Of a stretch of 64,000 nucleotides of DNA, positions 14,001-27,259 are shown in pieces. A program made the translations under genes and the position numbers. The notes under the pieces were generated by a model, which did no database searches, was not told where the DNA came from, and saw nothing but the letters and a program-made list of their open reading frames with translations. The DNA comes from Hetaerina americana (taxonomy: Eukaryota; Arthropoda; Insecta; Odonata; Calopterygidae): the NCBI GenBank assembly GCA_022747635.1, contig JAKTNV010000734.1, positions 1 to 64,000 on the forward strand. The letters are read 5' to 3'. Every line of letters starts with the position of its first letter. The first letter of the stretch is position 1.

Positions 14001-15480
14001 AAAAAAAATGTTTCCATGGTGTGTATTGTTGTTCATTTTCATCAAATAAACGAAATAAAACCCAGAATAAATCCTGAAAGACAAGAAATGAGCATAAAAG
14101 ATGCTTCAGCGCAAGTGTTAACGTTGCTAAAAAAGCCCATTTTTCAAAAAATATTGCGAAAAACACCAATCTTCTTTTTCAGACTGAATGTTTGAGGTGT
14201 ATTGAAGGCATTTATTTTATTTTTGGAAATTTTAATTTTTCACATTTTTCAATGAAAAGTGCCAATACCCCCCCCTTTGGGTTCTAGGTGAAAATCTCAC
14301 TCGACAGAATTCAAACAAAAATGTTTCCATGGTGTGTATTGTTGGTCATTTTCATCAAATAAACAAAATAAAAACCCAGAATAAATCCTGAAAGACAAGA
14401 AATGAGCATAAAAGATGCTTCAGCGCAAGTGTTATCGTTGCTAAAAGAGACAAAATTTCCAAAAATATTGCGAAAAACAACAATCTTCTGTTTTAGAGTG
14501 ATTGTTTGAGGTGTATAGAAGGCATTTATTTTATTTTTAGAAATTTTAATTTTTCACATTTTTCCATGAAAAGTGCCAATACCCCCCCCTTTGGGTTCTA
14601 GGTGAAAATCTTGCTCGACAGAAATCAAACAAAAATGTTTCCATGGTGTGTATTGTTGTTCATTTTCATCAAATAAACAAAATAAAACCAAGAATAAATC
14701 CTGAAAGACAAGAAATGAGCATAAAAGATGCTTCAGCGCAAGTGTTAACGTTATTAAAAGAGCCCAAGTTTCAAAAAATATTACGAAAAACAGCAATCTT
14801 CTGTTAAAAGAGTGAATGTTTGAGGTGTATAGAAGGCATTTTTTTCATTTTTAGAAATTTTAATTTTTCACATTTTTCCATGAAAAGTACCAATTCCCCC
14901 CCTTTGGGTTCTAGGTGAAAATCTCACTCGACACAAATCAAACAAAAATGTTTCCATGGTGTTTATTGTTGATCATTTTCATCAAATAAACAAAATAAAA
15001 CCCAGAATAAATCCGGAAAGACAAGAAATGAACATAAAAGATTCTTCAGCGCAAGTGTTAACGTTGCTAAAAAAGCCCAAATCTCAAAAAATATTGCGAA
15101 AAAACAGGAATCTTCTGTTTTAGAGTGAATGTTTGAGGTGTATAGAAGGCATTTTTTTCATTTTTAGAAATTTTAATTTTTCACATTTTTCCATGAAAAG
15201 TGCCAATACCCCCCCTTTGGGTTCTAGGTGAAAATCTCACTCAACACAAATCAAACAAAAATGTTTCCATGGTGTGTATTGTTGTTCATTTTCATCAAAT
15301 AAACAAAATAAAACCCAGAATAAATCCTGAAAAACAAGAAATGAGCATAAAAGATGCTTCAGCGCAAGTGTTAACGTTGCTAAAAGAGCCCAAATTTCAA
15401 AAAATATTGCGAAAAACAACAATCTTCTGTTTTAGAGTGATTGTTTGAGGTGTATAGAAGGCATTTATTTTATTTTTAGA
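11090..15480 (+). repeat. Large HOR copy 1 of 3 (about 14 monomers)
   Basis: This block aligns with 15788-20190 at an offset of 4700-4707 bp. Shared private variants support this: gtgtaaacgttatt in the first E monomer, aaaaatttttccatggtg plus gtatttttgttc in the B monomer near 11790, and gttatcgttgc in the D monomer near 14430. The offset drifts by only a few bases, mostly from C- and A-tract length. Boundaries are approximate (within about 100 bp) and were set where diagnostic variants stop matching. Confidence 0.8.
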
Positions 15481-15787
15481 AATTTTAATTTTTCAGATTT
15501 TTCCATGAAAAGTGCCAATCCCCCCCCCTTTGGGTTCTAGGTGAAAATCTCACTTGACACAAATCAAACAAAAATGTTTCCATGGTGTTTATTGTTGTTC
15601 ATTTTCATCAAATAAACAAAATAAAACCCAGAATAAATCCGGAAAGACAAGAAATGAGCATAAAAGATGCTTCAGCGCTAGTGTTAACGTTGCTAGAAGA
15701 GCCCAAATTTCAAAAAATATTGCGAAAAACAGCAATCTTCTGTTAAAAGAGTGAATGTTTGAGGTGTATAGAAGGCATTTTTTCATT

Positions 15788-18700
15788 TTTAGAAATTTTA
15801 ATTTTTCACATTTTTCCATGAAAAGTGCCAATACCCCCCCTTTGGGTTCTAGGTGAAAATCTTGCTCGACAGAAATCAAACAAAAATGTTTCCATGGTGT
15901 GTATTGTTGTTCATTTTCATCAAATAAACAAAATAAAACCAAGAATAAATCCTGAAAGACAAGAAATGAGCATAAAAGATGCTTCAGCGCAAGTGTAAAC
16001 GTTATTAAAAGAGCCCAAGTTTCAAAAAATATTGCGAAAAACAGCAATCTTCTGTTAAAAGAGTGAATGTTTGAGGTGTATAGAAGGCATTTTTTTCATT
16101 TTTAGAAATTTTAATTTTTCACATTTTTCCATGCAAAGTGCCAATACCCCCCCCTTTGGGTTCTAGGTGAAAATCTCACTCGAAAGAAATCAAACAAAAA
16201 TGTTTCCATGGTGTGTATTGTTGTTCATTTTCATCAAATAAACAAAATAAAACCAAGAATAAATCCTGAAAGACAAGAAATGAGCATAAAAGATGCTTCA
16301 GCGCAAGTGTTAACGTTACTAAAAGAGCCCAAATTTAAAAAAATATTGCGAAAAACAGCAATCTTCTGTTAAAAGAGTGAATGTTTGAGGTGAAGAGAAG
16401 GCATTTTTTTCATTTTTAGAAATTTTAATTTTTCACATTTTTCCATGAAAAGTGCCAATACCCCCCCCTTTGGGTTCTAGGTGAAAATCTCACTTGACAC
16501 AAATCAAACAAAAATTTTTCCATGGTGTGTATTTTTGTTCATTTTCATCAAATAAACAAAATAAAACCCAGAATAAATCCGGAAAGACAAGAAATGAGCA
16601 TAAAAGATGCTTCAGCGCTAGTGTTAACGTTGCTAAAAGAGCCCAAATTTCAAAAAATATTGCGAAAAACAGCAATCTTCTGTTAAAAGAGTGAATGTTT
16701 GAGGTGTATAGAAGGCATTTTTTCATTTTTAGAAATTTTAATTTTTCACATTTTTCCATGAAAAGTGCCAATACCCCCCCCTTTGGGTTCTAGGTGAAAA
16801 TCTCACTCGCAACAAATCAAAAAAAAATGTTTCCATGGGTGTGTATTGTTGTTCATTTTCATCAAATAAACGAAATAAACCCAGAATAAATCCTGAAAGA
16901 CAAGAAATGAGCATAAAAGATGCTTCAGCGCAAGTGTTAACGTTGCTAAAAGAGCCCAAATTTCAAAAAATATTGCGAAAAAAACCACTATCTTCTGTTT
17001 TAGAGTGAATGTTTGAGGTGCATAGAAGGCATTTATTTTATTTTTAGAAATTTTAATTTTTCACATTTTTCCATTTAAAGTGCCAATACCCTCCCCTTTG
17101 GGTTCTAGGTGAAAATCTCACTCGACACAAATCAAACAAAAATGTTTCCATGGTGTGTATTGTTGTTCATTTTCATCAAATAAACAAAATAAAACCCAGA
17201 ATAAATCCTGAAAGACAAAAAATGAGCATAAAAGATGCTTCAGCGCAAGTGTTAACGTTGCTAAAAGAGCCCAAATTTCAAAAAATATTGCGAAAAACAG
17301 CAATCTTCTGTTTTAGAGTGATTGTTTGAGGTGTATAGAAGGCATTTATTTTATTTTTAGAAATTTTAATTTTTCACATTTTTCCATGAAAAGTGCCAAT
17401 ACCCCCCCCCTTTGGGTTCTAGGTGAAAATCTTGCTCGACAGAAATCAAACAAAAATGTTTCCATGGTGTGTATTGTTGTTCATTTTCATCAAATAAACA
17501 AAATAAAACCCAGAATAAATCCGGAAAGACAAGAAATGAGCATAAAAGATGCTTCAGCGCAAGTGTTAACGTTGCTAAAAAAGCCCAAATCTCAAAAAAT
17601 ATTGCGAAAAACAGGAATCTTCTGTTTTAGAGTGAATGTTTGAGGTGTATAGAAGGCATTTTTTTCATTTTTAGAAATTTTAATTTTTCACATTTTTCCA
17701 TGAAAAGTGCCAATACCCCCCCCTTTGGGTTCTAGGTGAAAATTTTGCTCGACAGAAATCAAACAAAAATGTTTCCCAGGTGTGTATTGTTGTTCATTTT
17801 CATCAAATAAACAAAATAAAACCAAGAATAAATCCTGAAAGACAAGAAATGAGCATAAAAGATGCTTCAGCGCAAGTGTTAATGTTATTAAAAGAGCCCA
17901 AGTTTCAAAAAATATTGCGAAAAACAGCAATCTTCTGTTAAAAGAGTGAATGTTTGAGGTGTATAGAAGGCATTTTTTTCATTTTTTAGAAATTTTAATT
18001 TTTCACATTTTTCCATGAAAAGTGCCAATTCCCCCCCTTTGGGTTCTAGGTGAAAATCTCACTCGACACAAATCAAACAAAAATGTTTCCATGGTGTGTA
18101 TTGTTGTTCATTTTCATCAAATAAACAAAATAAAACAAAGAATAAATCCTGAAAGACAAGAAATGAGCATAAAAGATGCTTCAGCGAAAGTGTTAACGTT
18201 ACTAAAAGAGCCCAAATTTAAAAAAATATTGCGAAAAACAGCAATCTTCTGTTAAAAGAGTGAATGTTTGAGGTGTATAGAAGGCATTTTTTTCATTTTT
18301 AGAAATTTTAATTTTTCACATTTTTCATGAAAAGTGCCAATACCCCCCCCCCCTTTGGGTTCTAGGTGAAAGTCTCACTTGACACAAATCAAACAAAAAT
18401 GTTTCCATGGTGTGTATTGTTGTTCATTTTCATCAAATAAACAAAATAAAACCCAGAATAAATCCGGAAAGACAAGAAATGAGCATAAAAGATGCTTCAG
18501 CGCTAGTGTTAACGTTGCTAAAAGAGCGCAAATTTCAAAAAATATTGCGAAAAACAGCAAATCTTCTGTTAAAAGAGTGAATGTTTGAGGTGTATAGAAG
18601 GCATTTTTTTCATTTTTAGAAATTTTAATTTTTCACATTTTTCCATGAAAAGTGCCAATACCCCCCCCTTTGGGTTCTAGGTGAAAATCTCACTCGCAAC

Positions 18701-20190
18701 AAATCAAAAAAAATGTTTCCATGGTGTGTATTGTTGTTCATTTTCATCAAATAAACGAAATAAAACCCAGAATAAATCCTGAAAGACAAGAAATGAGCAT
18801 AAAAAGATGCTTCAGCGCAAGTGTTAACGTTGCTAAAAAAGCCCATTTTTCAAAAAATATTGCGAAAAACACCAATCTTCTTTTTCAGACTGAATGTTTG
18901 AGGTGTATTGAAGGCATTTATTTTATTTTTGGAAATTTTAATTTTTCACATTTTTCAATGAAAAGTGCCAATACCCCCCCCCCTTTGGGTTCTAGGTGAA
19001 AATCTCACTCGACAGAATTCAAACAAAAATGTTTCCATGGTGTGTATTGTTGGTCATTTTCATCAAATAAACAAAATAAAACCCAGAATAAATCCTGAAA
19101 GACAAGAAATGAGCATAAAAGATGCTTCAGCGCAAGTGTTATCGTTGCTAAAAGAGACAAAATTTCCAAAAATATTGCGAAAAACAACAATCTTCTGTTT
19201 TAGAGTGATTGTTTGAGGTGTATAGAAGGCATTTATTTTATTTTTAGAAATTTTAATTTTTCACATTTTTCCATGAAAAGTGCCAATACCCCCCCCTTTG
19301 GGTTCTAGGTGAAAATCTTGCTCGACAGAAATCAAACAAAAATGTTTCCATGGTGTGTATTGTTGTTCATTTTCATCAAATAAACAAAATAAAACCAAGA
19401 ATAAATCCTGAAAGACAAGAAATGAGCATAAAAGATGCTTCAGCGCAAGTGTTAACGTTATTAAAAGAGCCCAAGTTTCAAAAAATATTACGAAAAACAG
19501 CAATCTTCTGTTAAAAGAGTGAATGTTTGAGGTGTATAGAAGGCATTTTTTTCATTTTTAGAAATTTTAATTTTTCACATTTTTCCATGAAAAGTACCAA
19601 TTCCCCCCCTTTGGGTTCTAGGTGAAAATCTCACTCGACACAAATCAAACAAAAATGTTTCCATGGTGTTTATTGTTGATCATTTTCATCAAATAAACAA
19701 AATAAAACCCAGAATAAATCCGGAAAGACAAGAAATGAGCATAAAAGATTCTTCAGCGCAAGTGTTAACGTTGCTAAAAAAGCCCAAATCTCAAAAAATA
19801 TTGCGAAAAACAGGAATCTTCTGTTTTAGAGTGAATGTTTGAGGTGTATAGAAGGCATTTTTTTTCATTTTTAGAAATTTTAATTTTTCACATTTTTCCA
19901 TGAAAAGTGCCAATACCCCCCCTTTGGGTTCTAGGTGAAAATCTCACTCAACACAAATCAAACAAAAATGTTTCCATGGTGTGTATTGTTGTTCATTTTC
20001 ATCAAATAAACAAAAATAAAACCCAGAATAAATCCTGAAAAACAAGAAATGAGCATAAAAGATGCTTCAGCGCAAGTGTTAACGTTGCTAAAAGAGCCCA
20101 AATTTCAAAAAATATTGCGAAAAACAACAATCTTCTGTTTTAGAGTGATTGTTTGAGGTGTATAGAAGGCATTTATTTTATTTTTAGAAA
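15788..20190 (+). repeat. Large HOR copy 2 of 3 (about 14 monomers)
   Basis: This is the middle copy. It matches copy 1 at about 4.70 kb offset and copy 3 (20390-24290) at 4081-4094 bp offset, which is about 13 monomers. It carries the same private B-monomer variant (aaaaatttttccatggtg, 16510-16530) and the tgtttcccaggtg variant near 17770. The different offsets on its two sides show that two monomers were gained or lost between successive duplications. Confidence 0.8.
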
Positions 20191-20389
20191 TTTTAATTTA
20201 TCACATTTTTCCATGAAAAGTGCCAATACCCCCCCTTTGAGTTCTAGGTGAAAATCTCACTCGACACAAATCAAACAAAAATGTTTCCATGGTGTGTATT
20301 GTTGTTCATTTTCATCAAATAAACAAAATAAAACCAAGAATAAATCCTGAAAGACAAGAAATGAGCATAAAAGATGCTTCAGCGCAAGT

Positions 20390-23300
20390 GTTAACGTTAC
20401 TAAAAGAGCCCAAATTTAAAAAAATATTGCGAAAAACAGCAATCTTCTGTTAAAAGAGTGAATGTTTGAGGTGAAGAGAAGGCATTTTTTTCATTTTTAG
20501 AAATTTTAATTTTTCACATTTTTCCATGAAAAGTGCCAATACCCCCCCCTTTGGGTTCTAGGTGAAAATCTCACTTGACACAAATCAAACAAAAATTTTT
20601 CCATGGTGTGTATTTTTGTTCATTTTCATCAAATAAACAAAATAAAACCCAGAATAAATCCGGAAAGACAAGAAATGAGCATAAAAGATGCTTCAGCGCT
20701 AGTGTTAACGTTGCTAAAAGAGCCCAAATTTCAAAAAATATTGCGAAAAACAGCAATCTTCTGTTAAAAGAGTGAATGTTTGAGGTGTATAGAAGGCATT
20801 TTTTCATTTTTAGAAATTTTAATTTTTCACATTTTTCCATGAAAAGTGCCAATACCCCCCCCTTTGGGTTCTAGGTGAAAATCTCACTCGCAACAAATCA
20901 AAAAAAAATGTTTCCATGGTGTGTATTGTTGTTCATTTTCATCAAATAAACGAAATAAACCCAGAATAAATCCTGAAAGACAAGAAATGAGCATAAAAGA
21001 TGCTTCAGCGCAAGTGTTAACGTTGCTAAAAGAGCCCAAATTTCAAAAAATATTGCGAAAAAAAACCACTATCTTCTGTTTTAGAGTGAATGTTTGAGGT
21101 GCATAGAAGGCATTTATTTTATTTTTAGAAATTTTAATTTTTCACATTTTTCCATTTAAAGTGCCAATACCCTCCCCTTTGGGTTCTAGGTGAAAATCTC
21201 ACTCGACACAAATCAAACAAAAATGTTTCCATGGTGTGTATTGTTGTTCATTTTCATCAAATAAACAAAATAAAACCCAGAATAAATCCTGAAAGACAAG
21301 AAATGAGCATAAAAGATGCTTCAGCGCAAGTGTTAACGTTGCTAAAAGAGCCCAAATTTCAAAAAATATTGCGAAAAACAGCAATCTTCTGTTTTAGAGT
21401 GATTGTTTGAGGTGTATAGAAGGCATTTATTTTATTTTTAGAAATTTTAATTTTTCACATTTTTCCATGAAAAGTGCCAATACCCCCCCCTTTGGGTTCT
21501 AGGTGAAAATCTTGCTCGACAGAAATCAAACAAAAATGTTTCCATGGTGTGTATTGTTGTTCATTTTCATCAAATAAACAAAATAAAACCCAGAATAAAT
21601 CCGGAAAGACAAGAAATGAGCATAAAAGATGCTTCAGCGCAAGTGTTAACGTTGCTAAAAAAGCCCAAATCTCAAAAAATATTGCGAAAAACAGGAATCT
21701 TCTGTTTTAGAGTGAATGTTTGAGGTGTATAGAAGGCATTTTTTTCATTTTTAGAAATTTTAATTTTTCACATTTTTCCATGAAAAGTGCCAATACCCCC
21801 CCCTTTGGGTTCTAGGTGAAAATTTTGCTCGACAGAAATCAAACAAAAATGTTTCCCAGGTGTGTATTGTTGTTCATTTTCATCAAATAAACAAAATAAA
21901 AAATAAACAAAATAAAACCAAGAATAAATCCTGAAAGACAAGAAATGAGCATAAAAGATGCTTCAGCGCAAGTGTTAATGTTATTAAAAGAGCCCAAGTT
22001 TCAAAAATATTGCGAAAAACAGCAATCTTCTGTTAAAAGAGTGAATGTTTGAGGTGTATAGAAGGCATTTTTTTCATTTTTAGAAATTTTAATTTTTCAC
22101 ATTTTTCCATGAAAAGTGCCAATTCCCCCCCTTTGGGTTCTAGGTGAAAATCTCACTCGACACAAATCAAACAAAAATGTTTCCATGGTGTGTATTGTTG
22201 TTCATTTTCATCAAATAAACAAAATAAAACAAAGAATAAATCCTGAAAGACAAGAAATGAGCATAAAAGATGCTTCAGCGAAAGTGTTAACGTTACTAAA
22301 AGAGCCCAAATTTAAAAAAATATTGCGAAAAACAGCAATCTTCTGTTAAAAGAGTGAATGTTTGAGGTGTATAGAAGGCATTTTTTTCATTTTTAGAAAT
22401 TTTAATTTTTCACATTTTTCATGAAAAGTGCCAATACCCCCCCCCCTTTGGGTTCTAGGTGAAAGTCTCACTTGACACAAATCAAACAAAAATGTTTCCA
22501 TGGTGTGTATTGTTGTTCATTTTCATCAAATAAACAAAATAAAACCCAGAATAAATCCGGAAAGACAAGAAATGAGCATAAAAGATGCTTCAGCGCTAGT
22601 GTTAACGTTGCTAAAAGAGCGCAAATTTCAAAAAATATTGCGAAAAACAGCAATCTTCTGTTAAAAGAGTGAATGTTTGAGGTGTATAGAAGGCATTTTT
22701 TTCATTTTTAGAAATTTTAATTTTTCACATTTTTCCATGAAAAGTGCCAATACCCCCCCCTTTGGGTTCTAGGTGAAAATCTCACTCGCAACAAATCAAA
22801 AAAAATGTTTCCATGGTGTGTATTGTTGTTCATTTTCATCAAATAAACGAAATAAAACCCAGAATAAATCCTGAAAGACAAGAAATGAGCATAAAAGATG
22901 CTTCAGCGCAAGTGTTAACGTTGCTAAAAAAGCCCATTTTTCAAAAAATATTGCGAAAAACACCAATCTTCTTTTTCAGACTGAATGTTTGAGGTGTATT
23001 GAAGGCATTTATTTTATTTTTGGAAATTTTAATTTTTCACATTTTTCAATGAAAAGTGCCAATACCCCCCCCCCTTTGGGTTCTAGGTGAAAATCTCACT
23101 CGACAGAATTCAAACAAAAATGTTTCCATGGTGTGTATTGTTGGTCATTTTCATCAAATAAACAAAATAAAACCCAGAATAAATCCTGAAAGACAAGAAA
23201 TGAGCATAAAAGATGCTTCAGCGCAAGTGTTATCGTTGCTAAAAGAGACAAAATTTCCAAAAATATTGCGAAAAACAACAATCTTCTGTTTAGAGTGATT

Positions 23301-24290
23301 GTTTGAGGTGTATAGAAGGCATTTATTTTATTTTTAGAAATTTTAATTTTTCACATTTTTCCATGAAAAGTGCCAATACCCCCCCCTTTGGGTTCTAGGT
23401 GAAAATCTTGCTCGACAGAAATCAAACAAAAATGTTTCCATGGTGTGTATTGTTGTTCATTTTCATCAAATAAACAAAATAAAACCAAGAATAAATCCTG
23501 AAAGACAAGAAATGAGCATAAAAGATGCTTCAGCGCAAGTGTTAACGTTATTAAAAGAGCCCAAGTTTCAAAAAATATTACGAAAAACAGCAATCTTCTG
23601 TTAAAAGAGTGAATGTTTGAGGTGTATAGAAGGCATTTTTTTCATTTTTAGAAATTTTAATTTTTCACATTTTTCCATGAAAAGTACCAATTCCCCCCTT
23701 TGGGTTCTAGGTGAAAATCTCACTCGACACAAATCAAACAAAAATGTTTCCATGGTGTTTATTGTTGATCATTTTCATCAAATAAACAAAATAAAACCCA
23801 GAATAAATCCGGAAAGACAAGAAATGAGCATAAAAGATTCTTCAGCGCAAGTGTTAACGTTGCTAAAAAAGCCCAAATCTCAAAAAATATTGCGAAAAAC
23901 AGGAATCTTCTGTTTTAGAGTGAATGTTTGAGGTGTATAGAAGGCATTTTTTTCATTTTTAGAAATTTTAATTTTTCACATTTTTCCATGAAAAGTGCCA
24001 ATACCCCCCCTTTGGGTTCTAGGTGAAAATCTCACTCAACACAAATCAAACAAAAATGTTTCCATGGTGTGTATTGTTGTTCATTTTCATCAAATAAACA
24101 AAATAAAACCCAGAATAAATCCTGAAAAACAAGAAATGAGCATAAAAGATGCTTCAGCGCAAGTGTTAACGTTGCTAAAAGAGCCCAAATTTCAAAAAAT
24201 ATTGCGAAAAACAACAATCTTCTGTTTTAGAGTGATTGTTTGAGGTGTATAGAAGGCATTTATTTTATTTTTAGAAATTTTAATTTATCA
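20390..24290 (+). repeat. Large HOR copy 3 of 3 (about 12-13 monomers)
   Basis: This matches copy 2 at 4081 bp offset on its left part. The offset grows to about 4094 bp after 21.9 kb, largely because of a 16-bp tandem duplication at 21885-21916 that copies 1 and 2 lack. The private aaaaatttttccatggtg B variant is at 20590-20610 and tgtttcccaggtg is near 21851. Boundaries are approximate. Confidence 0.8.
21885..21916 (+). repeat. 16-bp perfect tandem duplication inside one monomer
   Basis: The unit aaataaacaaaataaa occurs twice in direct succession (21885-21900 and 21901-21916). The homologous position in the sister HOR copy near 17815 holds it once. It is a recent, copy-specific slippage event in the A-rich block that contains the AATAAA motifs. 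Confidence 0.95.
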
Positions 24291-24344
24291 CATTTTTCCA
24301 TGAAAAGTGCCAATACCCCCCCTTTGAGTTCTAGGTGAAAATCT

Positions 24345-25590
24345 CACTCGACACAAATCAAACAAAAATGTTTCCATGGTGTGTATTGTTGTTCATTTTC
24401 ATCAAATAACAAAATAAAACCAAGAATAAATCCTGAAAGACAAAAAATGAGCATAAAAGATGCTTCAGCTAAAGTGTTAAAGTTACTAAAAGAGCCCAAA
24501 TTTAAATAAATATTGCGAAAAACAGCAATCTTCTGTTAAAAGAGTGAATGTTTGAGGTGAAGAGAAGGCATTTTTTCATTTTTAGAAATTTTAATTTTTC
24601 AGATTTTTCCATGAAAAGTGCCAATCCCCCCCCCTTTGGGTTCTAGGTGAAAATCTCACTTGACACAAATCAAACAAAAATGTTTCCATGGTGTTTATTG
24701 TTGTTCATTTTCATCAATAAACAAAATAAAACCCAGAATAAATCCGGAAATACAAGAAATGAGCATAAAAGATGCTTCAGCGCTAGTGTTAACGTTGCTA
24801 GAAGAGCCCAAATTTCAAAAAATATTGCGAAAAACAGCAATCTTCTGTAAAAGAGTGAATGTTTGAGGTGTATAGAAGGCATTTTTTCATTTTTAGAAAT
24901 TTTAATTTTCACATTTTTCCATGAAAAGTGCCAATACCCCCCTTTGGGTTCTAGGTGAAAATCTTGCTCGACAGAAATCAAACAAAAATGTTTCCATGGT
25001 GTGTATTGTTGTTCATTTTCATCAAATAAACAAAATAAAACCAAGAATAAATCCTGAAAGACAAGAAATGAGCATAAAAGATGCTTCAGCGCAAGTGTTA
25101 ACGTTATTAAAAGAGCCCAAGTTTCAAAAATTATTGCGAAAAACAGCAATCTTCTGTTAAAAGAGTGAATGTTTGAGGTGTATAGAAGGCATTTTTTTCA
25201 TTTTTAGAAATTTTAATTTTTCACATTTTTCCATGAAAAGTGCCAATTCCCCCCCTTTGGGTTCTAGGTGAAAATCTCACTCGACACAAATCAAACAAAA
25301 ATGTTTCCATGGTGTGTATTGTTGTTCATTTTCATCAAATAAACAAAATAAAACCCAGAATAAATCCTGAAAAACAAGAAATGAGCATAAAAGATGCTTC
25401 AGCGCAAGTGTTAACGTTGCTAGAAGAGCCCAAATTTCAAAAAATATTGCGAAAAACACCAATCTTCTTTTTCAGACTGAATGTTTGAGGTGTATTGAAG
25501 GCATTTATTTTATTTTTGGAAATTTTAATTTTTCACATTTTTCCATGAAAAGTGCCAATACCCGCCCCTTTGAGTTCTAGGTGAAAATCT
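24345..25590 (+). repeat. Tetramer HOR, copy 1 (A-B-E-G/C), about 1.25 kb
   Basis: Four monomers matching 25590-26840 at 1247-1250 bp offset. The order is A (with the private agctaaagtgttaaag), B (with cagatttttcc upstream and gctagaagagccc), E (cttgctcg, gttatta, aaaaattattgcg), then a G-like copy. Classes C and D, which normally follow B, are absent, so this looks like a deletion derivative of the heptamer. The fourth monomer ends with the C-type tail (caccaatcttctttttcag), unlike its counterpart. Edges are given at the ctcact landmark. Confidence 0.75.
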
Positions 25591-26840
25591 CACTCGAAAG
25601 AAATCAAACAAAAATGTTTCCATGGTGTGTATTGTTGTTCATTTTCATCAAATAAACAAAATAAAACCAAGAATAAATCCTGAAAGACAAAAAATGAGCA
25701 TAAAAGATGCTTCAGCTAAAGTGTTAAAGTTACTAAAAGAGCCCAAATTTAAATAAATATTGCCAAAAACAGCAATCTTCTGTTAAAAGAGTGAATGTTT
25801 GAGGTGAAGAGAAGGCATTTTTTCATTTTTAGAAATTTTAATTTTTCAGATTTTTCCATGAAAAGTGCCAATCCCCCCCCCTTTGGGTTCTAGGTGAAAA
25901 TCTCACTTGACACAAATCAAACAAAAATGTTTCCATGGTGTTTATTGTTGTTCATTTTCATCAAATAAACAAAATAAAACCCAGAATAAATCCGGAAAGA
26001 CAAGAAATGAGCATAAAAGATGCTTCAGCGCTAGTGTTAACGTTGCTAGAAGAGCCCAAATTTCAAAAAATATTGCGAAAAACAGCAATCTTCTGTTAAA
26101 AGAGTGAATGTTTGAGGTGTATAGAAGGCATTTTTTCATTTTTAGAAATTTTAATTTTTCACATTTTTCCATGAAAAGTGCCAATACCCCCCCCTTTGGG
26201 TTCTAGGTGAAAATCTTGCTCGACAGAAATCAAACAAAAATGTTTCCATGGTGTGTATTGTTGTTCATTTTCATCAAATAAACAAAATAAAACCAAGAAT
26301 AAATCCTGAAAGACAAGAAATGAGCATAAAAGATGCTTCAGCGCAAGTGTTAGCGTTATTAAAAGAGCCCGAGTTTCAAAAATTATTGCGAAAAACAGCA
26401 ATCTTCTGTTAAAGAGTGAATGTTTGAGGTGTATAGAAGGCATTTTTTTCATTTTTAGAATTTTAATTTTTCACATTTTTCCATGAAAAGTGCCAATTCC
26501 CCCCCTTTGGGTTCTAGGTGAAAATCTCACTCGACACAAATCAAACAAAAATGTTTCCATGGTGTGTATTGTTGTTCATTTTCATCAAATAAACAAAATA
26601 AAACCCAGAATAAATCCTGAAAAACAAGAAATGAGCATAAAAGATGCTTCAGCGCAAGTGTTAACGTTGCTAAAAGAGCCCAAATTTCAAAAAATATTTC
26701 GAAAAACAACAATCTTCTGTTTTAGAGTGATTGTTTGAGGTGTATAGAAGGCATTTATTTTATTTTTAGAAATTTTAATTTATCACATTTTTCATGAAAA
26801 GTGCCAATACCCGCCCCTTTGGGTTCTAGGTGAAAATCTC
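25590..26840 (+). repeat. Tetramer HOR, copy 2 (A-B-E-F/G), about 1.25 kb
   Basis: This is the sister of 24345-25590, with the same private variants: agctaaagtg near 25713, cagatttttcc near 25847, gctagaagagccc near 26045, and aaaaattattgcg near 26379. Its fourth monomer carries atatttcgaaaaacaacaa, the F/G hybrid tail that recurs up to about 39.5 kb. The next array section therefore begins from this type. Confidence 0.75.
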
Positions 26841-27259
26841 ACTCGAAAGAAATCAAACAAAAATGTTTCCATGGTGTGTATTGTTGTTCATTTTCATCAA
26901 ATAAACAAAATAAAACAAAGAATAAATCCTGAAAGACAAGAAATGAGCATAAAAGATGCTTCAGCGAAAGTGTTAACGTTACTAAAAGAGCCCAAATTTA
27001 AAAAAATATTGCGAAAAACAGCAATCTTCTGTTAAAAGAGTGAATGTTTGAGGTGAAGAGAAGGCATTTTTTTCATTTTTAGAAATTTTAATTTTTCACA
27101 TTTTTCATGAAAAGTGCCAATACCCCCTCCCTTTGGGTTCTAGGTGAAAATCTCACTTGACACAAATCAAACAAAAATGTTTCCATGGTGTGTATTGTTG
27201 TTCATTTTCATCAAATAAACAAAATAAAACCCAGAATAAATCCGGAAAGACAAGAAATG

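Noticed and set aside
15589..16047. 152-codon minus-strand open frame (and a 159-codon one at 24670-25149)
   Set aside because: They span two satellite monomers and appear only where small length changes keep the frame open. A 313-bp unit shifts frame by one each copy. No domain, signal or independent support is seen, so they are chance frames.
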